Assembly (NCBI GenBank): GCA_910584205.1
Contig: CAJUAA010000055.1
Span: 1-15,828, forward strand
Source: an uncultured Lachnospiraceae bacterium
GTDB taxonomy: Bacteria; Bacillota; Clostridia; Lachnospirales; Lachnospiraceae
Length of the DNA stretch: 15,828 nucleotides
Direction: 5' to 3'
The position numbers and the translations under genes are program-made. The notes below the pieces were generated by a model. The model ran no database searches, was not told the DNA's origin, and saw only the letters and a list, made by a program, of their open reading frames with translations. This document shows positions 1 through 6,207 of the stretch, one piece after another. Within the stretch, counting starts at the first letter, position 1, and the number at the start of each line of letters is the position of its first letter.

Positions 1-1
1 C

Positions 2-55
2 ACGAAGATCCCGGCAAGGCCGGAGGTCGTGAAGGCAGCCATCGACGCACTGTAA
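2..55 (+). CDS. C-terminal end of a Mop/xanthine dehydrogenase-type molybdenum hydroxylase large subunit (partial)
   Basis: Only the last 17 codons and the TAA stop are inside the window. They read TKIPARPEVVKAAIDAL. A tail of the form (L/I)PARPE-K/V-V-xAA(I/L) is typical of the extreme C-terminus of molybdopterin-binding aldehyde oxidoreductase/xanthine dehydrogenase large subunits. These cytoplasmic enzymes hydroxylate aldehydes or N-heterocycles at a Mo centre with a sulfido or selenido ligand. The downstream genes, which in other anaerobes sit next to a Mop-type hydroxylase, support the call. The assignment rests on a very short peptide plus context; the substrate cannot be inferred. Confidence 0.6.
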   Translation, partial: TKIPARPEVVKAAIDAL

Positions 56-89
56 GATGCGGAAAATCACGGTCAGAGTATAATATGGT

Positions 90-130
90 GGCAGGGGCTG
101 TTGTGAAATTTGACGGCAGCTCCTGTCTTT
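90..130 (+). terminator. Terminator- or attenuator-like hairpin between the hydroxylase gene and the accessory operon
   Basis: The arms 90-102 and 115-127 can form 13 consecutive pairs, four of them G-U, around a 12-nt loop. They are followed by a T-rich stretch (TTTCATTTATTTGATTTT). On the opposite strand the same positions would be A-C mismatches, so the structure favours a plus-strand RNA. It probably reduces read-through from the hydroxylase gene into the downstream operon. The T-tract is interrupted, so partial termination is more likely than a full stop. Confidence 0.45.
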
Positions 131-205
131 CATTTATTTGATTTTGATCGGCGTCCGGACATGGAGAAACGGCGCATGGATGTAAAGTCGGGAGAAGGAG
201 ACGGG

Positions 206-2425
206 ATGGAGCAGAAAAAAGAGTATGGTTTTATTGGAAAACACTATCGGATGAAGCAGGCGTTCGGGCAGGAGGAGCTGCATGAGCGGGAGGCTGTCTG
301 TACCAGAGAGGACCCGCCTGCATGTATGGCGTCCTGTCCGCTGCATATGGATATGCGGGCAGTATGTGCCCATGTGGCAAAAGGGGATTTCAAGAAGGCG
401 GCGGGAGTCATCCGGACAGTGACGCCTTTTTTGCATCTTCTTTCGAAAAACTGCAGCAGGACATGCGTGGCAGCGTGTAAGCTTTCGGAACTGGGGGACG
501 GGATCTGCCTTCCGGCGCTGGTGCGGGCGTGCGCGCTGTATGGAGGTTCCGGCGCGGTCAGCCGGTTTATGCTGCCGAGGAAGAGCCAGAAGGCGGCAGT
601 GTTTGGAGACGATCTGTTTGCACTGGCCTGTTGCTGGGAGCTGGGGAAAAAAGGATATGAAATTTTCTGGTATACCACCTGTTCTTCCATGCAGGAGGTT
701 CTGGCCGCATGGGGGCTTTCGGGGGAAGAAACCGCCTCAGACCTGACCGCTTTTGACGGCCTGCGGATTACACGGAAACAGCAGGAGGCGCTGCTGCGGG
801 AGATGCTGGAAGACGTCCTGCAGGAAGCGGACGCCGGATGTGTCTCTCCGGCGCTTGGATGGACAAAGCTGCCGGAAGGCATATACGCGGCGGAAAAAAA
901 GGAAAAAGCGGAACAGCTCCTGGCAGAAGCGAAATATGCCGCGTCTCTGGCGGAACGGCAGATTCAGGGAGTTCACGGCGCCTTTCAGAGGGAAAAGAAG
1001 GAGAGCCGGCTCTATGTTACCATGGATCATGTGGAAGGAAGCGCCGCGCTGACGGATGTGGGCCATGTGACGAAGGAAAGCGCGCAGGCGGAGGCGGCCA
1101 GATGTATCCAGTGCCAGTGTGTGGAATGCATCAAAGGCTGCGTCTACCTTCAGCATTATAAGAGGAATCCCCGGGCAGGGATTCGGGAGATCTACAACAA
1201 CATGTCCATCGTCATGGGCAACCATATGGCCAACGGCATGATCAACGCCTGTGATGAGTGCGGACAGTGTAAAGCTGCCTGCCCCAACGGATTTGATTAT
1301 CCGGATGTATGCCGGATCGCAAAGCATACGATGGTGGAGACCGGAAAGATGCCGGGATCTGCGCATGAATTTGCTCTGCTGGACGCTCAGTTTTCCAACG
1401 GGGAAGCATATCTGGCGAAGCCGGAACCGGGATATGAAAGCTGCCGGTATCTGTTCTTCCCTGGATGCCAGGCGACCGCGGTCTCTCCGGATACGGTGGA
1501 GGCGGCCTATGCAGACCTTCGTGCAAGGCTGGACGGCGGAGTAGGGTTGATGCTGGGCTGCTGCGGCGCGGTGGCGAAATGGGCGGCAAGAGAAGATCTC
1601 TTTCGGGGAGCGATGGAGCAGATCCACGCTCAATGGGAACAGATGGGAAGGCCGCAGGTGATCTGTGCCTGCCCTACATGCAAACAGGTGTTCGATAAAC
1701 ATGCAGGATTTTCTGCGGTCGGAATCTGGGAGATCCTTCTGGAAACCGGCGTCAAGCCGGTGTCAGACGGGACGGTATCGGTTCATGACGCCTGCGGGGC
1801 AAGGGGCGATGCGAAGATGCAGGCGGACGTGCGTGCCTTTGTCGAGGCGCTTGGCTGCAGGATCGAGAAGATGGCGTATGAGGGAGATCTCGCTCCCTGC
1901 TGCGGTTTTGGAGGGCTTGTAAAGTACACCAATCCGGAGGTGGCGGGCAAGAAGGCCCGTTTTGCGGCAGACAGAGCCGAAGGAAAGCTTTTGACCTACT
2001 GCATGGCGTGCCGGGACCAGTTTTCCAGGGCAGGCGTGGATACATGCCATATTCTGGAGCTGGCGTACGGCGTGGAGCCGCAGCCGGTGCCGGACCTGTC
2101 GGCGAGAAGGGCGAACCGGCTGAAGCTGAAGCAGAAGCTGCTTGAGGAATTGTGGAAGGAAGGGTTTGAGATGGAAACGATGCTGCCGGTCGTCTACGCG
2201 GACGGAGTCATGGAACAGATGGAAGAGCGTATGATTCTGAAGAGTGACGTGGACGCGGTATTGAAAGCATATGAGGCGTCGAAGGAAGCCGTGTTTGACG
2301 AGGAACAGGGGTGGTTTGTCACCTGCCATCGCCTGGATAACGTCACGTTCTGGGTAAAATTTACCCGGGAGGACGATCAGTATACCGTTCGCGGCGCATA
2401 CAGCCATCGGATGACGGTAGAGTAG
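206..2425 (+). CDS. Multi-cluster Fe-S / CCG-domain redox protein (DVU_1558-like) with degenerate flavin domain
   Basis: This 739-residue protein is a probable cytoplasmic electron-transfer protein. The ATG at 206 has AGGAG five bases upstream; an upstream TTG at 110 has no such site. Residues 32-101 hold the cysteine pattern of the GltD/dihydropyrimidine-dehydrogenase N-terminal Fe-S domain. Residues 128-158 look like the first beta-alpha-beta of an FAD fold, but the glycine motif is replaced by VFGDDLFA. Cysteine-rich cluster motifs follow at 300-312 (CIQCQCVECIKGC) and 349-359 (CDECGQCKAAC). Then comes a heterodisulfide-reductase-like CCG region, with FFPGC at 417, CC at 452, CPTC at 489, HDACG at 527, CCGFGG at 565 and CMAC at 599. 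The C-terminal 90 residues are unassigned. Relatives that I recall carry a complete flavin domain. Stop and next gene are nine bases apart. Electron donor and acceptor are unknown. Confidence 0.8.
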   Translation: MEQKKEYGFIGKHYRMKQAFGQEELHEREAVCTREDPPACMASCPLHMDMRAVCAHVAKGDFKKAAGVIRTVTPFLHLLSKNCSRTCVAACKLSELGDGICLPALVRACALYGGSGAVSRFMLPRKSQKAAVFGDDLFALACCWELGKKGYEIFWYTTCSSMQEVLAAWGLSGEETASDLTAFDGLRITRKQQEALLREMLEDVLQEADAGCVSPALGWTKLPEGIYAAEKKEKAEQLLAEAKYAASLAERQIQGVHGAFQREKKESRLYVTMDHVEGSAALTDVGHVTKESAQAEAARCIQCQCVECIKGCVYLQHYKRNPRAGIREIYNNMSIVMGNHMANGMINACDECGQCKAACPNGFDYPDVCRIAKHTMVETGKMPGSAHEFALLDAQFSNGEAYLAKPEPGYESCRYLFFPGCQATAVSPDTVEAAYADLRARLDGGVGLMLGCCGAVAKWAAREDLFRGAMEQIHAQWEQMGRPQVICACPTCKQVFDKHAGFSAVGIWEILLETGVKPVSDGTVSVHDACGARGDAKMQADVRAFVEALGCRIEKMAYEGDLAPCCGFGGLVKYTNPEVAGKKARFAADRAEGKLLTYCMACRDQFSRAGVDTCHILELAYGVEPQPVPDLSARRANRLKLKQKLLEELWKEGFEMETMLPVVYADGVMEQMEERMILKSDVDAVLKAYEASKEAVFDEEQGWFVTCHRLDNVTFWVKFTREDDQYTVRGAYSHRMTVE

Positions 2426-2434
2426 GAGGATGCA

Positions 2435-2653
2435 ATGGCGGAAAAAAACTATTATACCATAGACCCCATGGGGAAGCTGACCTGTGCGAAATGCAGGATT
2501 CCGCTGGTAAAAGGGAAGGCTGCCTTCGGTTATCTGGGAAATGCCTTTCCGGTGGAACTTCCGGTATGTCCGGAATGCGGATTCATCTATGTTCCGGAAG
2601 AGCTTGCGCTGGGAAAGGTACTTACGGTGGAACGCAGCCTGGAGGATAAGTGA
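2435..2653 (+). CDS. Small four-cysteine redox/metal-binding protein (DVU_1557-like)
   Basis: This 72-residue protein has two CxxC pairs, CAKC at 17-20 and CPEC at 45-48, followed by GF. They could bind iron as in rubredoxin, bind zinc as a ribbon, or be thiol-active. AGGAGGA lies about five bases before the ATG and overlaps the previous stop region, so it is translated together with the upstream Fe-S protein. Its last codons overlap the next gene in a GTGA junction. From memory it matches a small redox family named after Desulfovibrio DVU_1557 that always sits in this neighbourhood. A role passing electrons or metal to the larger Fe-S protein is inferred from position only. Confidence 0.7.
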   Translation: MAEKNYYTIDPMGKLTCAKCRIPLVKGKAAFGYLGNAFPVELPVCPECGFIYVPEELALGKVLTVERSLEDK

Positions 2654-3309
2654 TCGGTGGGCATCCCGGCGGAATCCGGCTGACCGGACGCCTTCTGGAA
2701 CTGGCGGGAGCGGCTGCGCCGGGAAACCGGCCTGTCGAAACAGACCAAAAGGTGCTGGATCTGGGGGCGGGGTCGGGAGAGACCGTCCGGTATCTGAGAT
2801 CGCTTGGATATGACGCGGCGGGGATTGACCGGGAGGCAGACGTGACGCTCCATTCGCCGGGAGCGAATTCCGTGACGGCGGGGGATATGACCGCCCTTCC
2901 GTTTTCGGACGGGACGTATGACCTCTGCCTTGCCGAGTGCAGCGTCGCCGTCTGCGGAGACGGTCCCGCCGCGCTCCGGGAGGCGTACCGCGTCCTGCGT
3001 CCGGGGGGAAGCCTGCTGCTGTCCGATGTGTTTTTTGCAAAAGAAAACGCTCCCTGCCTGTCCATGCCGGGGCCGCTTACCCTTTCCTGCTGGGAACGGG
3101 AATTTCACAGGGCGGGATATGTCATTGAGAAGATTTCGGATGAGACGGCGCTGTGGAAGGAATTTTTTCTGGAAAGCCTCTGGAATGACAATGCGGATGA
3201 CGCGCTCTGCGGTTTTTTCAAAGAGGCGGGACGGGCGGGCTGCGGGTATTTTCTGGCATGGCTGAAAAAACCGGAGCAATCAAAGGGGGAAAAAGATGGA
3301 TTTATTTGA
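2650..3309 (+). CDS. trsM: Class I SAM-dependent methyltransferase (DVU_1556-like)
   Basis: A 219-residue protein starting at GTG 2650, with GGAGG four bases upstream and a four-base GTGA overlap with the preceding stop. Motif I is VLDLGAGSGE at 35-44, the acidic ribose-binding residue is D60 (AGID), the adenine-site region is GDMTALPF at 78-85, and the post-motif LRPGG is at 116-120. This is a complete SAM-binding fold of the UbiE/Coq5-like type. The N-terminal HPGGIRLTGRLLE segment is unlike general methyltransferases and is probably substrate- or partner-specific. The substrate is unknown; context suggests a cofactor precursor or a protein of this operon. The symbol is my recollection of the name used for this family and is less certain than the fold. 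Confidence 0.75.
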   Translation: MIGGHPGGIRLTGRLLELAGAAAPGNRPVETDQKVLDLGAGSGETVRYLRSLGYDAAGIDREADVTLHSPGANSVTAGDMTALPFSDGTYDLCLAECSVAVCGDGPAALREAYRVLRPGGSLLLSDVFFAKENAPCLSMPGPLTLSCWEREFHRAGYVIEKISDETALWKEFFLESLWNDNADDALCGFFKEAGRAGCGYFLAWLKKPEQSKGEKDGFI

Positions 3310-3724
3310 CCGTATGTTGGAATTGTCCAATCAGGGATATTACTGTGCGCAGATTCTTCTGATCCTGGCGCTGGAATCGGAAGGAAAGGAAGATCCGGAT
3401 CTGATCCGTGCCATGAGCGGGCTGAACGGCGGCATGGGTTTTTCCGGCCATCTGTGCGGAGCGCTGACCGGAGGCTGCTGCCTTCTGGGGTATTTCTGCG
3501 GAAAAGGCGAAGAGGAGGAGATCGAGGATCCGAAGGCTTCCGAACTGATCCGGGAGCTGGTGCGGTGGTTTGAAGAAACCGTGGGCGGCACCTACGGAGG
3601 ATGCGACTGTAAGGATATTCTGGAGGATGATCCGTCCAATAAGATCCGCCGCTGCCCGGAGGTGGTGGAAGGCGTATTCCTGAAATGCATGGAACTGCTT
3701 CAGGAAAACGGGATGCTGGCATGA
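3296..3724 (+). CDS. C-GCAxxG-C-C family protein (DVU_1555-like)
   Basis: A 142-residue protein with the C-GCAxxG-C-C signature. CGALTGGCC lies at residues 54-62, with further cysteines at 68, 103, 105, 120 and 131 and an N-terminal CAQ at 17-19. Proteins of this family are small, probably metal- or redox-cofactor-binding, and mostly without assigned function; they often sit beside redox enzymes. The start at 3296 overlaps the methyltransferase by 14 nt and has GGGGGAAAAA upstream. The stop overlaps the next start (ATGA). An adaptor or sulfur/selenium-handling role is possible but is inference. Confidence 0.78.
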   Translation: MDLFDRMLELSNQGYYCAQILLILALESEGKEDPDLIRAMSGLNGGMGFSGHLCGALTGGCCLLGYFCGKGEEEEIEDPKASELIRELVRWFEETVGGTYGGCDCKDILEDDPSNKIRRCPEVVEGVFLKCMELLQENGMLA

Positions 3725-4800
3725 GGATTCAGGGACTGATCGCGGCGGCGGGGCTGTCCAGCCGTATGGGCGGGTTTAAGCCCTTTATGAAGCTGAACGG
3801 ATTTCCCATGATCCAGATGACGGTCCAGAGCCTGAAAAACGCGGGGATTCGGGAGATTACCGTAGTGACCGGATACCGGGCGGAGGAGATGGCCCGGCTT
3901 CTCGAACCTCTCGGGGTCCGTCTGGTGGAAAACCGCGCGTACCGGGAGACGGATATGCTGGCGTCCATCTGTATGGGCCTGTCGTCCATGAAGGATGCGG
4001 ATGCGGTGTTTTTTCTGCCGGGGGATCTCCCGCTCATCGCGCCGGGGAGCATGAAGCAGGTGAAGGACAGGCTGAATAAGGTTCCGGAGGGAACGCAGGC
4101 GCTGGTACCGGTGACCGGTGAAAGGACGTCGCATCCGCCGGTGCTGCTTTCGGACGGCTTTCCGACAGTGCTTGGATATCGGGGAGAAGACGGGCTGAAG
4201 GGCGCGTTTGCTTCCATGAGAACAGAATACATGGAGCTTGACGACGCCGGCACGCTGGCGGATGCGGATTTCTGCGGCGATTTCGCCAGGCTGGAAGCGG
4301 ATGCCAGGAAATACAGGGGCGTTTCCCGGGACCTGTGCGAGGCGTGGTATGAGGAAACCGGGCTTCCGGAGCATATACAGGCGCACTGCAGGGCAGTGGG
4401 CGCGCTGGCGGGATGGATGGCGGAGCGGCTGACGGAACACGGCGCATGTCTGGACGTGGAACTGTGCCGAAGCGGCGGCTGCCTGCATGACCTGTGCAGG
4501 CTCTCCAAAGGCCATGAGGACGCTGCGGGGGCATTTTTAAGAGAAAGAGGCTATCTGGCGCTGGCGGAGGTTGTGGAGCGGCACAGGGGCTTTGAGGCCG
4601 ATCCGGAGAGCGTCTGCGAAGAATGGGCCATCGTCTGCCTGGCGGATAAACTGATCCTGGAGGACCGGCGGGTCTCCCTTACGGAGCGGTACCGGAAAGC
4701 ATTTGCGCACAATCCGGTGAAAGAGAGAATCCGGAGAGATGTGAGGATTTGTCAAAGATTAAAGGAAGAATTCGAGGTGATGACAGGTGAACAATTATGA
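3721..4800 (+). CDS. MobA/MocA-like nucleotidyltransferase fused to an HD domain (DVU_1551-like)
   Basis: A 359-residue two-domain protein. Residues 1-200 are a MobA/MocA-type NTP transferase: the loop LIAAAGLSSRMGGFKP at 6-21 and the metal-binding FLPGDLP at 98-104. The family transfers CMP or GMP to molybdopterin, or activates similar phosphates. Residues 215-320 form an HD domain with H222, the H256-D257 pair, H265, H288 and D309, which is a plausible metal-dependent phosphohydrolase site. The ATG at 3721 overlaps the previous stop by four bases; a start 36 nt upstream would be buried in the previous gene. A cytidylyltransferase for the hydroxylase cofactor is the simplest reading. Why a hydrolase is attached is unknown. 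Confidence 0.8.
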   Translation: MRIQGLIAAAGLSSRMGGFKPFMKLNGFPMIQMTVQSLKNAGIREITVVTGYRAEEMARLLEPLGVRLVENRAYRETDMLASICMGLSSMKDADAVFFLPGDLPLIAPGSMKQVKDRLNKVPEGTQALVPVTGERTSHPPVLLSDGFPTVLGYRGEDGLKGAFASMRTEYMELDDAGTLADADFCGDFARLEADARKYRGVSRDLCEAWYEETGLPEHIQAHCRAVGALAGWMAERLTEHGACLDVELCRSGGCLHDLCRLSKGHEDAAGAFLRERGYLALAEVVERHRGFEADPESVCEEWAIVCLADKLILEDRRVSLTERYRKAFAHNPVKERIRRDVRICQRLKEEFEVMTGEQL

Positions 4801-5926
4801 ACAGCCGATCTATATGAACAATGCAGCCACATCCTGGCCCAAGGCGCCGGGAGTGGCGGAAGCGGCGGCGGAGGCGCTGCGCCGGATACCGGGAGAGGCC
4901 AACCGGGGCGGAGTAACGGATTTCGATGTGTTTGAGGAAGTGAGAAAAGAGCTGGCAGAGCTGATGGGTGTGGACTGTCCGTTCCAGATCGCGCTGGGCT
5001 GTAATTCCACCTGGGGCCTGAACCAGGCGATCTTCGGATATCCGCTGAATCCCGGGGACACGGTGCTTTCTACCAATGCGGAGCACAACGCGGTTCTGCG
5101 GCCGCTTCATGTGCTGATGCAGAGAGGGATCAAGGTCGTAACGCTTTCGGCGGACGCGGCCGGGAGAGTGCCGGTGCCGGAATGGGAGCAGGTGCTTAAG
5201 TATTGCCGTCCGAAGCTCTGTATCCTGACCCACGCCTCCAATGTGACCGGCGCGGTCAATGACATTGCCGCGCTGGCAAAAGCGGCAAAGGAAAGCGGGG
5301 CGGACGTGCTTCTGGACATCTCGCAGACGCTGGGCTGTATTCCGGTGAAGCTTTCGGAATGGGGAGTGGATCTGGCGGCGTTTACCGGGCACAAATATCT
5401 GCTGGGCCCCCAGGGGACCGGCGGGGTGTATGTAAGAGAGGGGCTTTGCCTTCGTCCGCATATGGTGGGCGGGACCGGCGTAAAGAGCGACTTAAAGGAG
5501 ATGCCGGAGGAAATGCCCCTGCATCTGGAAGCGGGTACGGGAAACGAGCCGTCCTATCACGGACTTCTGGCGGCGCTTCGCTGGAGCAGGGAGCATCCGC
5601 GGGAGCCGGGAGAGATGGAACGGAAAGCCGGCCGGCTTTCGGAGGGCCTTCGGAAGCTGGGCTGCCGGGTGATCGTGCCGGGAGGCGTATCCACGCCGGT
5701 CATTTCCTTTGTGATTCCGGGCATTTCTTCAGCGGACGCCGCGGATATCCTGACGGGAAGCTATGATATTATCCTGCGGACGGGACTGCACTGCGCGCCG
5801 GAGATCATGGAATCCATCGGCATGCAGGGCGGAACCCTCCGGCTGAGCCTGTCGCGCTTTACCACAGACGACGAGGTAGAGCAGGTGCTCTGTGCGGTTC
5901 GGGATGTGGTGGAGAGCGGCGTATGA
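4787..5926 (+). CDS. Class V aminotransferase / cysteine desulfurase family protein (EF2568-like)
   Basis: A 379-residue PLP enzyme. The PLP lysine is K203 in FTGHKYLLGPQGTG; H100 (AEHN), D177 and Q180 are the usual PLP-contacting residues; the mobile cysteine is C336 in RTGLHCAP. This matches SufS-like cysteine desulfurases/selenocysteine lyases, with the shortened N-terminus of the EF2568 subfamily. That subfamily is known from selenium-dependent molybdenum hydroxylase neighbourhoods. It starts with GTG at 4787 behind GAGGTGAT, overlapping the nucleotidyltransferase by 14 nt; the internal ATG at 4814 has no ribosome site. It likely supplies the terminal sulfur (or selenium) of the Mo centre, or sulfur for another step of this operon. 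Sulfur and selenium cannot be told apart from sequence alone. Confidence 0.82.
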   Translation: MNNYEQPIYMNNAATSWPKAPGVAEAAAEALRRIPGEANRGGVTDFDVFEEVRKELAELMGVDCPFQIALGCNSTWGLNQAIFGYPLNPGDTVLSTNAEHNAVLRPLHVLMQRGIKVVTLSADAAGRVPVPEWEQVLKYCRPKLCILTHASNVTGAVNDIAALAKAAKESGADVLLDISQTLGCIPVKLSEWGVDLAAFTGHKYLLGPQGTGGVYVREGLCLRPHMVGGTGVKSDLKEMPEEMPLHLEAGTGNEPSYHGLLAALRWSREHPREPGEMERKAGRLSEGLRKLGCRVIVPGGVSTPVISFVIPGISSADAADILTGSYDIILRTGLHCAPEIMESIGMQGGTLRLSLSRFTTDDEVEQVLCAVRDVVESGV

Positions 5927-6207
5927 CCTACCGGTGCAGGAAAGTGGAGAACTGTTTTGCCGAGGCCAGGACCTATGAATATGAACTTCCGGTGACGGGG
6001 CAGGAACTGCTTGCCTTTCTGAAAGGCTGGGAGATTCGGGAAAATCACAGATTCCGCCGTCCGGTATTCTCGGCAAAACAGGGCCCGCTGGAAATTAAGG
6101 GAATCCTGGCGGCCCATGTGGTAAAAGTCAATTACCCGGCGGACCGGTGGGAAGAAGAAAAGGAGCGGTTGGAAAGATGGCTGGAACAGACGGAACAGGA
6201 AATGTGA
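5923..6207 (+). CDS. Conserved-context small protein of unknown function
   Basis: A 94-residue soluble protein that I do not recognise. It starts at an ATGA overlap with the aminotransferase stop and its end overlaps the radical SAM gene by 31 nt, so it is embedded in the operon and almost certainly real. Only two cysteines, at residues 5 and 11, lie near the N-terminus. No membrane segment or signal peptide is visible. The C-terminal third (about residues 70-94) is highly charged and Glu-rich, and predicted helical. A partner or substrate-carrier role for the neighbouring radical SAM enzyme is conceivable but unsupported. Confidence 0.7.
   Translation: MTYRCRKVENCFAEARTYEYELPVTGQELLAFLKGWEIRENHRFRRPVFSAKQGPLEIKGILAAHVVKVNYPADRWEEEKERLERWLEQTEQEM

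Noticed and set aside
79..84. TATAAT box in the 56-205 gap as a promoter for the accessory operon
   Set aside because: No -35 match 17 bp upstream, and initiation would fall inside the left arm of the hairpin at 90-127; not called as a feature.
110..205. Upstream TTG start for the Fe-S protein
   Set aside because: No ribosome site and non-homologous leader; ATG 206 has AGGAG at ideal spacing.
56..205. Moco/Tuco riboswitch in the leader of the accessory operon
   Set aside because: The hairpin lacks the conserved multi-stem junction and sequence blocks of that riboswitch class; the terminator-like reading is simpler.
1763..3040. Long antisense open frame (425 codons) opposite the Fe-S protein, small redox protein and methyltransferase genes
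   Set aside because: Arg/Pro/Ser-rich composition without motifs, and it spans three well-supported overlapping genes; it is a GC-rich shadow frame.
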